Source of the DNA: Gracilimonas sp046602855
GTDB lineage: Bacteria > Bacteroidota > Rhodothermia > Balneolales > Balneolaceae
NCBI RefSeq assembly: GCF_046602855.1
Contig: NZ_JBKINJ010000001.1
Coordinates: 248,001-312,000 of the forward strand
Length of the DNA: 64,000 nucleotides
Direction of reading: 5' to 3'
In this document: piece after piece, positions 1 through 8,808 of the stretch
How the letters are laid out: each line of letters starts with the position of its first letter
Position numbering within the stretch: position 1 is the stretch's first letter
Translations under genes and position numbers: made by a program
Notes under the pieces: generated by a model
The model's input: only the letters and a program-made list of their open reading frames with translations
Told to the model about the DNA's origin: nothing
Databases searched by the model: none

Positions 1-1345
1 CAATATCCATGGCATCACGTGAGGCAAAATGTTCAATTCGAATGCGAACTTGTGGGGGACAAGTGGGATTGATACATCGCCAGGCCACTTCGTCCTCGTA
101 TTTGATCAGTTCTGAACCGCATGCTGGGCAGTCTTGTGGGAATATAAATGGTGGATTTCTGTCTTCTCTGTCGGGATCAACAACACTAATGACCTGTGGT
201 ATGATCTCACCGGCCTTTTCAACCACTACGGTATCACCAATGCGGATGTCTTTACGCTGAATCTCGTCTTCGTTGTGCAAAGAGGCGCGTTTGACCGTAG
301 TGCCGGCCAATTCAACAGCTGCAAGTTCTGCAACCGGAGTAATAGTCCCAAGACGGCCAACCTGCAGTGTAATATCATTTACAGTTGTAGTAGCCTGTTC
401 TGCTTCAAATTTGTAAGCGATAGCCCAGCGCGGAAATTTTGATGTTGTACCTAATTGATCACGTAGGTGACTCTGGTTGACCTTGATGACCACACCGTCA
501 GTTTCATAGGGTAGTTTGTGACGAAGTTCATCCCATTCTTTTATGATGGAATGCACCTCATCGATTTCGTAACAAATACGATAATGTTCGGAAACCGGTA
601 GTCCGAACTCTTGCAACATTTTGGCCTTACGATATTGAGTCATGGAATCATCCTCACCGTCTAAGAGCATATCAAATGCGAAAAAACGGATTGGGCGCTG
701 AGCAACAGCTTTGGGATCCTGCATTTTCAGGGAGCCTGCCGTTGAATTTCTTGGGTTGGCAAACACATTGAGTCCTTCCTCCTCACGGCGTTCATTCATC
801 TTGGCAAAGGCTTCTCGTTCCATATACGCTTCACCTCGCACTTCAACCACATCGGGGGCATCTCCGGATAACTCCAGGGGAATATCCTGAATGGTCTTCA
901 GGTTATTGGTGATGTCATCCCCCTGTTGGCCGTTACCGCGGGTGGCACCAAGAACGAGTGTGCCATTTTCATATCTGAGGCGAATAGAAGCACCATCAAA
1001 TTTTAACTCGACCATATAATTGTAATTATCATGCCCCAGGATCTTTTTAACCCGTGCGTCAAAGTCATTAAGATCCTCTTCGTTATAGGTATTATCCAGG
1101 CTAAGGAGTGGAACCGGATGTTTCACCGTTTCAAAATTTGATGAGACATCACCACCAACACGCTTGGAGGGAGATTCAGGGGCATGAAGGTCAAATTCAT
1201 CCTCCAGTTTTTGGAGCTCATTCAGTTTTTCATCAAACTCTTTATCGCTGATAAAAGGAAGGGCTTCCTGATAATAGGCCTGATTAGCTTTGTTAAGTAG
1301 TTCGCGTAGTTCCTCTACTCGTTGTTTAGCTTCACTCTTATTCAT
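1..1345 (-). CDS. ligA: NAD-dependent DNA ligase LigA (3' end cut off by window edge)
   Basis: Seals nicks in duplex DNA during replication and repair, using NAD+ as the adenylate donor. Reading the minus strand from the ATG at 1345 gives about 448 residues that end at the window edge. The adenylation-site lysine lies in the motif VELKFDGAS (K115), followed by the nucleotidyltransferase motifs, the OB fold and the zinc finger with paired cysteines (CPACG and CINPTCP) near positions 60-135. The helix-hairpin-helix and BRCT domains would lie beyond position 1; the family is normally about 670 residues. The gene starts 13 bp after the stop of the RodZ-like gene, so the two are probably co-transcribed. 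Identity is clear; only the C-terminus is unseen. Confidence 0.96.
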   Translation of the reverse strand, partial: MNKSEAKQRVEELRELLNKANQAYYQEALPFISDKEFDEKLNELQKLEDEFDLHAPESPSKRVGGDVSSNFETVKHPVPLLSLDNTYNEEDLNDFDARVKKILGHDNYNYMVELKFDGASIRLRYENGTLVLGATRGNGQQGDDITNNLKTIQDIPLELSGDAPDVVEVRGEAYMEREAFAKMNERREEEGLNVFANPRNSTAGSLKMQDPKAVAQRPIRFFAFDMLLDGEDDSMTQYRKAKMLQEFGLPVSEHYRICYEIDEVHSIIKEWDELRHKLPYETDGVVIKVNQSHLRDQLGTTSKFPRWAIAYKFEAEQATTTVNDITLQVGRLGTITPVAELAAVELAGTTVKRASLHNEDEIQRKDIRIGDTVVVEKAGEIIPQVISVVDPDREDRNPPFIFPQDCPACGSELIKYEDEVAWRCINPTCPPQVRIRIEHFASRDAMDI

Positions 1346-1358
1346 GAATAATGGGATA

Positions 1359-2423
1359 CTAAAATCTTATAACGTATTCAGTGCTATCCGGAGCTCCAAT
1401 ATCTAGTGGAAACTCTGCAGGTGCCGGTTCAAGATATCTTGGCTGATTTAACACAGATCTTGTGATCAGAATTGCATTGAATGTCTGATCAAAATAAGAC
1501 TGACGGGGATTTTCAATGATGTGTCCGTTAAAAAGTAAAAGCATACGACTATATTGCCCATCCACCAACAAGCTGTCGCTGAATTCGAAATTGAAAGCGT
1601 CACCCTGTTCCATCCAGAACGGATTGGTTTTCCAGTTAAAATCACTTGTCACTCTTACCGGTTCCAGTTTATCAAAAGCAGCGTAAACTGTTACAGTCAG
1701 CGTATCGCCCAGGGTTACTGGAGCATCATCAGGAGTATCCTGTGGCCGGTTCATTGTCTCAGGATCTTCATCTTCAGCTGGGATATTCTCGGCTGTAGGA
1801 ATTTGTGAATCTTCTTGTGGAGCTGAGGGCTGAACTGTCTCCACCTGAGGCTCGTCAGCTTCTTCACTGCTGAATGCTGATGACAGACTATCCCAATAGA
1901 AAATTGTGACCAATAGGGCGACCACTAAAATAACAAGGAAAGATATGACCACCCACAAATTGGAATGTTGCCTAACGGAAGAGAACTTTTTGCCCATATC
2001 AGCCCAGTTGACAGAGTGCACATCAGTTGCCGGAGAGGGCTTTGTTCTCGGAGGACCAGAGACCGATTTAGGGTCTTTTTTTTCTTCTTTATCTATTGTT
2101 TCAGATTTCTCAGAATCTATATTATCGATCTCATGATATACCTCATCCGGTTTTTTGGTATCTGCCAGTAGGCTGCCGGAATAGGTTCCCGCTTCTAGCT
2201 CATTTAAAGCCTGAACGATCTCCGAATCCTCAATGCCAAGTACTTTGGCATAACTTCTCACAAAACTTCGGATATACGTTTTGGTTTCTCCAGAATCAGT
2301 GAATATGGAACCGTCTTCAATACTTTTTAGCGTCAAAAGCGGAATTTTAATTTCATTTTGTATATCCTCTAAAGAGAGGTTTTGTTTTTTGCGAATGAAG
2401 GCAAGATCTTTTCCGAGAGACAT
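1359..2423 (-). CDS. RodZ-like membrane-anchored helix-turn-helix protein
   Basis: An N-terminal Cro/RodZ-type helix-turn-helix of about 75 residues (from SLGKDLAFIRKKQNLSLEDI) is followed by an acidic linker, one membrane span near residues 156-177 (core LWVVISFLVILVVALLV) and an extracytoplasmic C-terminal domain of the DUF4115 type seen in RodZ. RodZ links the MreB cytoskeleton to the elongasome in other bacteria; that role here is inferred from the architecture. A TTG three codons upstream (2432) is also possible, but I chose the ATG at 2423 because the conserved domain begins there. It sits directly upstream of ligA and diverges from comF. Confidence 0.8.
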   Translation of the reverse strand: MSLGKDLAFIRKKQNLSLEDIQNEIKIPLLTLKSIEDGSIFTDSGETKTYIRSFVRSYAKVLGIEDSEIVQALNELEAGTYSGSLLADTKKPDEVYHEIDNIDSEKSETIDKEEKKDPKSVSGPPRTKPSPATDVHSVNWADMGKKFSSVRQHSNLWVVISFLVILVVALLVTIFYWDSLSSAFSSEEADEPQVETVQPSAPQEDSQIPTAENIPAEDEDPETMNRPQDTPDDAPVTLGDTLTVTVYAAFDKLEPVRVTSDFNWKTNPFWMEQGDAFNFEFSDSLLVDGQYSRMLLLFNGHIIENPRQSYFDQTFNAILITRSVLNQPRYLEPAPAEFPLDIGAPDSTEYVIRF

Positions 2424-2521
2424 ATATTCCAATTTAAGTCCTAAACAATATCTGAGAGAAGCTAAGTAATATATTGTGTTAGGAAAAGCAAACTTTTGCC
2501 TTAAATAAAGAGGGAAGAAAC

Positions 2522-3223
2522 ATGAATATTATAAGGTTTAAAGAAGGGTTGATGGAAGTACTGTTTCCAAAAGTTTGCGTGGTTTGCGGGCACAGTTTAT
2601 CCACGAATGAAAACGTGATTTGTGTGGAATGTTTGCACTCAAAATTTGAAGAAACAGTGCCTAATGGATCGGCTACTTCACAGGGAGTTCTTTTGCCTGA
2701 GGGAATCAATTTACAACATGCACTCTGGACTTTTGATAAAGGTGGGTACCTGCAAGATCTACTTCATCAGTTAAAATATCATCGAATTACAGGGGTTGGT
2801 GAAGATATTGGCAGACAGCTCGGGAAAAGTATGGAGGCAAATCCATTGCTGGAAGAATTTATACACAAAGAACGCTATCTGCTTCCGGTTCCCCTTCATT
2901 CCAAAAAGAGAAGAATAAGGGGATATAATCAGGCTTATTATATTGCAAAAGGGATCTCTCATGTAATCGGCGGTAATATAATACCTAAAAAGGCGGTTCT
3001 GCGGATTAAGAATACGAAAACTCAAACCGGATTCTCCCTCATAAAACGCCGAAATAACATTGAAAATGCCTTTAAGGTGATCACTCAAAACATGGTTAAG
3101 GGAAAGAATATCATAATAGTAGACGACGTTTTTACCACAGGCTCAACAACGTTCGAATTAGCTTCTGTGCTTAAGGCGTCAGGATGTGAAAAAATTGCGA
3201 TTGTTACCATAGCTCAAGCATGA
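2522..3223 (+). CDS. comF: ComF-family phosphoribosyltransferase-like protein
   Basis: The N-terminal zinc-binding pair of CxxC motifs (C19/C22 and C34/C37) and the C-terminal PRPP-binding signature VDDVFTTGST (residues 200-209) define the ComF/GntX family, and 233 residues is the normal length. In naturally competent bacteria ComF acts in the cytoplasm after DNA uptake. Many genomes carry it without known competence, so the role here is open. The gene is divergent from the RodZ-like gene, with about 100 bp between them. A purine-rich stretch (aaagagggaag) 5 to 15 bases before the ATG is a plausible ribosome-binding site. Confidence 0.88.
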   Translation: MNIIRFKEGLMEVLFPKVCVVCGHSLSTNENVICVECLHSKFEETVPNGSATSQGVLLPEGINLQHALWTFDKGGYLQDLLHQLKYHRITGVGEDIGRQLGKSMEANPLLEEFIHKERYLLPVPLHSKKRRIRGYNQAYYIAKGISHVIGGNIIPKKAVLRIKNTKTQTGFSLIKRRNNIENAFKVITQNMVKGKNIIIVDDVFTTGSTTFELASVLKASGCEKIAIVTIAQA

Positions 3224-3254
3224 AACAGTGCATTATTAAGGGTATATTTGATGC

Positions 3255-3932
3255 ATGGAAAATTTTGAAAGAGGACGCAATGAGTGGCAGATGCTCGAAT
3301 TACCGCGTGGTATCACTACGTCAGAAGGAAACTGGTATCATATCACCAGAGAAGAAATTGAAAAATATGTGCCGGGCCTGTTAAAGAAATACTCCGTTGA
3401 AAAAATTATCGAAGAAGCTGATGCCTGGGTCAAAAGCTCGGATGGGTTGGCTCTTATGCTGTACTTTATTCTTGTTTACGCCAGTGTGAATCCATTGGTA
3501 GCAACGGGTATTACTCTTGTCTTTTATTTTTTATGGTTCTTCAATACCAGTGTATTGGTGAATGTTACAGCTACACCGATCATAAAAGTTTTAAATAAAG
3601 ATGGTTTTATTTACACCATTTCAGCCATATTTCTTATCGGAATGACTTTTGATGATGTGATTGCCGGTTTAGGAGTTTCAGTTGATCTCAGTGCAGTTTG
3701 GTATGGTTTGGGACTATTTTTTTTGTACAAAGTTGGATTACTCAGAATGCTGTTAAACTTTCTTAGAAGTAAATTTTACGAGAAAAAAAGGGTTCCCAAA
3801 CAAGATCGTGTATTGAACATGCTACTGATCAGATATGGTATGAAGGAAGGATGTCTGACAGGTAAGATTCAGGAAATGGAGAAAGAGTTTATCCGAGTTG
3901 TTAACTATCATAAAACTAAAGAGAAAAAATAA
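3255..3932 (+). CDS. Unrecognised membrane protein, 225 aa
   Basis: I do not recognise this family. The soluble N-terminal 65 residues are charged, with a stretch that reads like an amphipathic helix (KYSVEKIIEEADAWVKSS). Three or four hydrophobic segments follow (cores LALMLYFILVYASV, GITLVFYFLWFF, FIYTISAIFLIGMTF and WYGLGLFFLYKVGLL), then a basic cytoplasmic tail ending in KTKEKK. An alternative start is the ATG at 3291 (MLELPRG), which has a purine-rich stretch upstream. It lies 31 bp after comF and 19 bp before the phosphatase gene, so it is likely in the same transcript. Nothing in the sequence identifies a catalytic site. Confidence 0.7.
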   Translation: MENFERGRNEWQMLELPRGITTSEGNWYHITREEIEKYVPGLLKKYSVEKIIEEADAWVKSSDGLALMLYFILVYASVNPLVATGITLVFYFLWFFNTSVLVNVTATPIIKVLNKDGFIYTISAIFLIGMTFDDVIAGLGVSVDLSAVWYGLGLFFLYKVGLLRMLLNFLRSKFYEKKRVPKQDRVLNMLLIRYGMKEGCLTGKIQEMEKEFIRVVNYHKTKEKK

Positions 3933-3951
3933 GCATTTGCAGAATTTACCT

Positions 3952-4569
3952 ATGAGGCAATTATTTTTTATCCGCCACGGCGAAACGGACAACAATAAAG
4001 CAGGAATTATTCAAGGAAGAAGTATAGACGCTCCCATAAATGAGGTTGGTCGCAGACAAGCGCAGGCTATCAGAAAGGCTCTTGAACCTTTTGATATTCA
4101 CAGAATGATTGCCAGCGGTTTGAGGAGAACCCACGAAACACTTCAGCCTTTAGCCAGCGAAAGAGAGCTGGTGGTAGAGAAATATTCTGAACTTGATGAG
4201 ATCAACTTCGGAGTTTTGGAAGGGCAATCATTTAAAGAGATACAGGGTGATGTGCTGGAGGTTCATGAACAATGGAAATCCGGTAATGTGAAATTTGCAC
4301 CAAGTAACGGTGAATCGCCAATGGAGGCTTTTAATCGCGCCAATAAAAAAGTTTCAGAAGTTCTAGAGGATACACAAAATGAGAACATAGTTTTCATGAT
4401 CCATGGAAGACTGACTAGGATCCTCCTATCTGAATGGCTGGGTCACGGATTGAAGAATATGCATGAGATCGAACATCAGAATGGTGCTATAAATCATTTA
4501 AGCTGGAGCGCAGGTTCATTTAAGGCTGTTCGGCTCAATGTAACGGATCATTTAACTGAACTCGTTTAA
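3952..4569 (+). CDS. Histidine phosphatase family protein (phosphoglycerate-mutase-like)
   Basis: The RHG signature occurs at the extreme N-terminus (FIRHGETDNN, with RHG at residues 8-10), followed by a conserved arginine segment and a second catalytic histidine in the motif MIHGRLTRILL. These are the two histidines of the branch-1 histidine phosphatase superfamily. The length, 205 residues, suits a small-molecule phosphatase of the CobC/GpmB type rather than a glycolytic mutase. I chose the ATG at 3952; the reading frame extends further upstream to 3898, but that would overlap the preceding gene and add a non-conserved tail. The substrate cannot be told from sequence. Confidence 0.88.
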   Translation: MRQLFFIRHGETDNNKAGIIQGRSIDAPINEVGRRQAQAIRKALEPFDIHRMIASGLRRTHETLQPLASERELVVEKYSELDEINFGVLEGQSFKEIQGDVLEVHEQWKSGNVKFAPSNGESPMEAFNRANKKVSEVLEDTQNENIVFMIHGRLTRILLSEWLGHGLKNMHEIEHQNGAINHLSWSAGSFKAVRLNVTDHLTELV

Positions 4570-4687
4570 ATCATCATCAATCTTTACTAATCGAACTGTT
4601 ATTAATTGCTTATCTTTTCAGGCTGTAAGAACCATTTTAATCAGCTTCTTGTTTTTGGCTTTCTAATGATAAATGAATTAAAAAAGT

Positions 4688-5380
4688 ATGAGTGAAAAAG
4701 TAAGATCCATGTTTGCAGATATAGCCGATGATTATGATCGGATCAACAGTGTGCTGTCATTTGGAGTACATCATGCATGGAGAAAAAAGGCCGTTTTGGA
4801 AAGCGGTGCTCACGAAGGGGATCATGTTTTGGATTGTGCCACAGGAACCGGTGATCTGGCTATCGAGTTCAAAAAAACAGTAGGAGACTCAGGCTATGTA
4901 TTAGGAACTGATTTCTGTGCCCCTATGATAGAACCTGCTCCGGCAAAAGCTGAAGAAGCGGGATTGACCATTGATTTTGAAGTGGCTGATGCCATGAATC
5001 TGCCTTATGATGAGAACAAATTTGATATAGCGAGTATCGCTTTTGGGATCAGAAACGTAGATGAACCTGTAACGGCACTGAAAGAGATGGCCCGCGTCGT
5101 AAAACCGGGTGGGCGTGTTGTGGTTTTGGAATTTGGCCAGCCAAGAGGCCTTATGAAATTTCCTTACGAATTATACAGTCAGCATATAATGCCGGCCATA
5201 GGCGGATGGCTAAGTGGAAACAGAGAAGCCTATACTTACCTGCCGAGAACCAGTGCCAAATTCCCGGCCGGGGATAAATTCCTTTCACTTATGGATGAAT
5301 CCGGTGCTTTTGAAAGCCGGAGAGCCGTAAGATTGACGGCCGGAATTGCATACGTTTATGTAGGAGTGGTTCAGAAATAG
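4688..5380 (+). CDS. menG: Demethylmenaquinone/ubiquinone C-methyltransferase MenG/UbiE
   Basis: SAM-dependent C-methylation of the quinone ring is the last step of menaquinone synthesis. The sequence has the SAM-binding motif LDCATGTGDLA, the UbiE signatures FGIRNV and LEFGQP, and the usual 230-residue length. No ubiquinone genes are visible, and the window encodes a class-B succinate dehydrogenase that normally uses menaquinone, so MenG is the better name. The short upstream gap (4570-4687) may hold its promoter, though I see no convincing elements. fabZ follows 34 bp downstream. Confidence 0.94.
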   Translation: MSEKVRSMFADIADDYDRINSVLSFGVHHAWRKKAVLESGAHEGDHVLDCATGTGDLAIEFKKTVGDSGYVLGTDFCAPMIEPAPAKAEEAGLTIDFEVADAMNLPYDENKFDIASIAFGIRNVDEPVTALKEMARVVKPGGRVVVLEFGQPRGLMKFPYELYSQHIMPAIGGWLSGNREAYTYLPRTSAKFPAGDKFLSLMDESGAFESRRAVRLTAGIAYVYVGVVQK

Positions 5381-5414
5381 TATATTCTTGACCTAAACAA
5401 AAAAATATAGTTTC

Positions 5415-5849
5415 ATGGATATAGAACAAATAAAGAAAATACTACCGCACCGCTATCCATTTTTATTGGTAGATCGTGTGCTTGAGGTCGACGCAGAAAG
5501 TATCAAGGCATATAAAAACGTAACCGCAAACGAGGAGTTCTTTAATGGACACTTTCCCGGTCAGCCAATTATGCCGGGGGTGTTGCAGGTTGAGGCTTTG
5601 GCTCAGGCAGGTGCAATTATGTTGATGTCTCAGTCAGAGGACCCCGAAGAAACCCTAATGGTGTTTACGGGGATCAGTAAATGTAAATTCAGGAAACAGG
5701 TGGTTCCGGGAGACCAGCTGATGCTTGAGGTGGAATTAGGTAGTAAAAAAAGAAACTTCGTAACCATGACCGGCAAAGCTACCGTTGACGGTAAAGTTGC
5801 CTGCGAACTTGAAGCTTCCGCTGCTCTTGTATCACGGGAGAAAGTATGA
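5415..5849 (+). CDS. fabZ: 3-hydroxyacyl-ACP dehydratase FabZ
   Basis: Dehydrates 3-hydroxyacyl-ACP in type II fatty acid elongation. The family pattern HRYPFLLVDRV lies at the N-terminus. The catalytic histidine is in GHFPGQPIMPGV (H46) and the partner acid is E60 in LQVEALAQ. At 144 residues it is a stand-alone FabZ, whereas many Bacteroidota carry an LpxC-FabZ fusion. Its stop overlaps the panB start by four bases (ATGA), which indicates translational coupling. None of the usual lipid A neighbours (lpxA, lpxD) is adjacent. Confidence 0.96.
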   Translation: MDIEQIKKILPHRYPFLLVDRVLEVDAESIKAYKNVTANEEFFNGHFPGQPIMPGVLQVEALAQAGAIMLMSQSEDPEETLMVFTGISKCKFRKQVVPGDQLMLEVELGSKKRNFVTMTGKATVDGKVACELEASAALVSREKV

Positions 5850-6676
5850 GTACCCAAAAATCTGCTGACAAGCCTGCAAAAGTAACAACTCAAACCGTTG
5901 TTGATATGAAGGCCAAAGGGGAAAAGATAGCCATGCTTACGGCCTACGATTTTACTATGGCACAGATCATAGATCAAGCCGGTATTGAGATCATTTTAGT
6001 GGGTGATTCTGCCAGTAACGTTATGGCAGGCCATGAGACTACAGTTCCAATGACTCTTGATCATATGATCTATCACACATCCTGTGTGGTTCGAGGAGTT
6101 GACAGGGCTTTGGTGATAGCTGACCTGCCATTCATGAGTTATCAGGTTACTACTAAAGAAGCATTGATCAGCGCAGGACGCGTGATGAAGGAAGCCGGTG
6201 CGCACGCTGTAAAACTTGAAGGCGGACAATACATTGTAGATACTGTAAAACGTATTGTAGATGCAGGCATACCTGTGATGGGGCATTTAGGACTTACTCC
6301 CCAAAGCATCTATAAATTTGGTACTTACAAAGTGAGGGCAACCGAAACGGAAGAGGCAGACGATCTTATCCGTGACGCGAAATTACTTGAAGAAGCGGGC
6401 TGCTTTTCATTGGTATTGGAAAAGATACCGGCTGAGTTGGCCGCGCGTGTAACTGAAGAATTATCGATACCAACAATAGGTATAGGTGCCGGACCATCAT
6501 GTGACGGACAGGTTTTGGTCATTCATGACATGCTGGGTCTGAATAAAGAATTCAACCCAAGATTTCTGCGGCGTTATGCAGACATGAACTCTGTCATGAC
6601 CAATGCAGTTCAAAATTATATCAAAGACGTTAAAAGTAAAGATTTTCCAAATAAAGACGAACAATACGCCGGATGA
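5846..6676 (+). CDS. panB: 3-methyl-2-oxobutanoate hydroxymethyltransferase PanB
   Basis: Transfers a hydroxymethyl group from methylenetetrahydrofolate to ketoisovalerate, the first step of pantothenate synthesis. The TIM-barrel signatures are present: MLTAYDFTMAQ, the metal-binding aspartate in LVGDSASNV (D54), VKLEGG, MGHLGLTPQS and IGIGAGP. At 276 residues it is full length. It overlaps fabZ upstream and surE downstream by four bases each (ATGA). The window also carries coaBC and coaX, so much of the route to CoA is present, but not in one operon. Confidence 0.96.
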   Translation: MSTQKSADKPAKVTTQTVVDMKAKGEKIAMLTAYDFTMAQIIDQAGIEIILVGDSASNVMAGHETTVPMTLDHMIYHTSCVVRGVDRALVIADLPFMSYQVTTKEALISAGRVMKEAGAHAVKLEGGQYIVDTVKRIVDAGIPVMGHLGLTPQSIYKFGTYKVRATETEEADDLIRDAKLLEEAGCFSLVLEKIPAELAARVTEELSIPTIGIGAGPSCDGQVLVIHDMLGLNKEFNPRFLRRYADMNSVMTNAVQNYIKDVKSKDFPNKDEQYAG

Positions 6677-7443
6677 GCGACCCTAAAAAACCCTTCATTT
6701 TAGTATGTAATGACGATGGAATCTTTTCACCCGGAATCAAAGCTCTCGCAGAAGTAGCTTCGGAATTCGGTGATGTATACATCGTAGCTCCGGATAAGGA
6801 GCAAAGTGCTGTGGGACATTCAATCACAATTCAGGTTCCCCTCAGGTCAAGCAAATTCACCGTAGCCGGCAAGTTTGATGGAGAAGCCGTTAATGGCACC
6901 CCTGCGGATTGCGTAAAACTAGCTCACGGTCAGTTGCTTGATAGAAAACCGGATCTTGTGGTTAGTGGTATCAATCATGGAAGCAATGCCGGTATCAATA
7001 TCATGTACTCCGGAACTGTGAGTGCGGCTACTGAGGGAACCATTCTTGGGTATCCCTCAATCGCAGTTAGCTGTACTGATTTTAGTGAAGATGCGAATTT
7101 AAGGGGCTGTCAGGAAGCCGCGAGACGGGTGATCGGTTTTGTCCTCAAGAATGGGTTGCCACGGGGAATCACCTTGAATGTAAATGCACCCGCGGGTGAA
7201 TTCACAGATATCAAATGGACGCGTCAGGCTGATAGCCGTTACGTAGAAGAATACGAAAGCAGGGTAGACCCATTTGATCGAGCTTACTACTGGCTGACAG
7301 GTAAATTTGAACTGCTTGATGAGGGAAAAGATTCAGATATTCACGTTTTAAATAAAGGTTTGGCCTCAGTAACTCCTATACATTACGATCTCACGGCTTA
7401 TCGATTGCTTGAAAACGTGGACGAAAGAAGCCTTAACGAGTAG
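6673..7443 (+). CDS. surE: 5'/3'-nucleotidase SurE
   Basis: A metal-dependent nucleoside monophosphate phosphatase implicated in stationary-phase survival. The N-terminal metal site is VCNDDGIFSPG (D14, D15). Further conserved stretches are SGINHGSNAG and MYSGTVSAATEG, and the length of 256 residues matches the family. The start overlaps the panB stop (ATGA). Its stop directly abuts the stop of the convergent lipase-like gene, leaving no room for a separate terminator between them. Confidence 0.95.
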   Translation: MSDPKKPFILVCNDDGIFSPGIKALAEVASEFGDVYIVAPDKEQSAVGHSITIQVPLRSSKFTVAGKFDGEAVNGTPADCVKLAHGQLLDRKPDLVVSGINHGSNAGINIMYSGTVSAATEGTILGYPSIAVSCTDFSEDANLRGCQEAARRVIGFVLKNGLPRGITLNVNAPAGEFTDIKWTRQADSRYVEEYESRVDPFDRAYYWLTGKFELLDEGKDSDIHVLNKGLASVTPIHYDLTAYRLLENVDERSLNE

Positions 7444-8295
7444 TCAGTGATCATTTTCTGCAAGGCATTTTAGCAAATCAAACCAAAACTTTTCATACAC
7501 TTTTTGACTTTCTTTATTCATTTGCAGATGCATTTGTGCTATATGTGATAGAGGAATCGTTTCAACATGATTAGCCCATTTTGCACTTTCTACGGAGACG
7601 AAGGTGTCATTTATCCCTTCCCTTTCAAATATTTGGTTATTCTGAAACTTAAGTACAGGATTTACAGAATGATTAGTGCCCTTACCAACCGCGGCACTGT
7701 AAGAATAATAAGAAACCTCGTCCAAATCAGGATTTTCAGGGTTGAAAACCTGGGTAGTATATTCAGCCGTAAGTTGTTCAAGAGAGCCAAGAGCATCACT
7801 TTTTATTTTCGGGTAGATATTATCGCCAAACCAATCAAACATAACGCTTAGTTTATCAGTAATAAGTTCGGGTGAATTTAAAATAAGATCAGCAAGCGCA
7901 GATCCGTGGTGGGGAGTAGCAATGGTGGTCAGGCTTTCGACTTTATCTGCTGCACCAAGGCTGGAAAGAGCGTAACGCATATCGAGTCCCCCCATGCTGT
8001 GGGAAACCACATTCACTTTTTCACATTTATACTCTGCGCAAAACTCATTGATCAAACGAACCCAATTTTCTGCCCGGGTCTGAATTCGCGCATAAGGAAC
8101 AATATTTGGCGCAATTGCCGCGACTCCATGCCCCCTCAATTCCATACAGGGATCATTTAGGGGTCCTTTTTTTATAACTGATCCAATGGCTCCATATCCG
8201 TGACATAGAAAAACGGGGTGCTTAACTTTAATAAGTTCAGGCTGTGGAAACTCTTGAAGTTCGAACCGTTTAAGTAAATTATTTCGGTCTGGCAT
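7444..8295 (-). CDS. Alpha/beta hydrolase, triacylglycerol-lipase-like
   Basis: The fold opens with an oxyanion-type motif VFLCHGYGAIG. The nucleophile is S100 in the elbow SHSMGG (98-103), and the SSLGAADKVESLTTIATPHHG segment resembles that found in bacterial lipases and PGAP1-type hydrolases. No signal peptide is present, so it is probably cytoplasmic or needs another route out. At 283 residues it is close to the family I lipase size. It lies 6 bp after the stop of the small anchored protein upstream, suggesting a two-gene transcript. Whether the substrate is a lipid ester is inference. Confidence 0.82.
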   Translation of the reverse strand: MPDRNNLLKRFELQEFPQPELIKVKHPVFLCHGYGAIGSVIKKGPLNDPCMELRGHGVAAIAPNIVPYARIQTRAENWVRLINEFCAEYKCEKVNVVSHSMGGLDMRYALSSLGAADKVESLTTIATPHHGSALADLILNSPELITDKLSVMFDWFGDNIYPKIKSDALGSLEQLTAEYTTQVFNPENPDLDEVSYYSYSAAVGKGTNHSVNPVLKFQNNQIFEREGINDTFVSVESAKWANHVETIPLSHIAQMHLQMNKESQKVYEKFWFDLLKCLAENDH

Positions 8296-8301
8296 TTTTG
8301 T

Positions 8302-8736
8302 TTAATGAGTAAAGAGAGTATCTAGTTTTGGATCTGTTGTCAGTCGTAATGTACGAATGACGGTATCTTCGTGATACATGTAGATATGCATATCCCGTGA
8401 AGGAAATTTTACGATAGCGGGTACATCTACATCATACTTTTGAAGATCTTTATGCAGACCTACATGAAACAGTGTTTTTGAAAATCTCGTTGGGACCCTT
8501 ATACGGTGTTCTTTTCTAATGAAACCTGTGTCTATCCTTATAGTGGATGTTCGAATCTGTACCGGAAGAATTTGTGCATTATTAATATGAGAGCTTATTA
8601 ACGAATCGAGTTGATTAGTTGATTCTAATCGATAGATTGTTGTTTCCGGGGTAGCAGCTAATATTATTCCGCTAATCACACACGAAACAAAAAGCAGGAC
8701 AGTAATAATTAGTTTGCCGTTTTCTTTACTAAACAT
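8302..8736 (-). CDS. Small membrane-anchored protein of unknown function
   Basis: I do not recognise this 144-residue protein. A single hydrophobic N-terminal helix (core LIITVLLFVSCVISGIIL, about residues 8-27) without a lipobox looks like an uncleaved anchor or signal peptide. The remaining 115 residues are predicted extracytoplasmic, rich in beta-prone and charged segments, with no cysteines. It sits immediately upstream of the lipase-like gene (6 bp) and is divergent from the acyltransferase-like gene at 8809. A role as accessory to the hydrolase is only a guess from position. Confidence 0.65.
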   Translation of the reverse strand: MFSKENGKLIITVLLFVSCVISGIILAATPETTIYRLESTNQLDSLISSHINNAQILPVQIRTSTIRIDTGFIRKEHRIRVPTRFSKTLFHVGLHKDLQKYDVDVPAIVKFPSRDMHIYMYHEDTVIRTLRLTTDPKLDTLFTH

Positions 8737-8808
8737 GAACCGTTATTGGTATCTAAATTTCAATAATTTAACTTACGCAAAATCTATAAACTTCTGTCAT
8801 AAAAGGAT

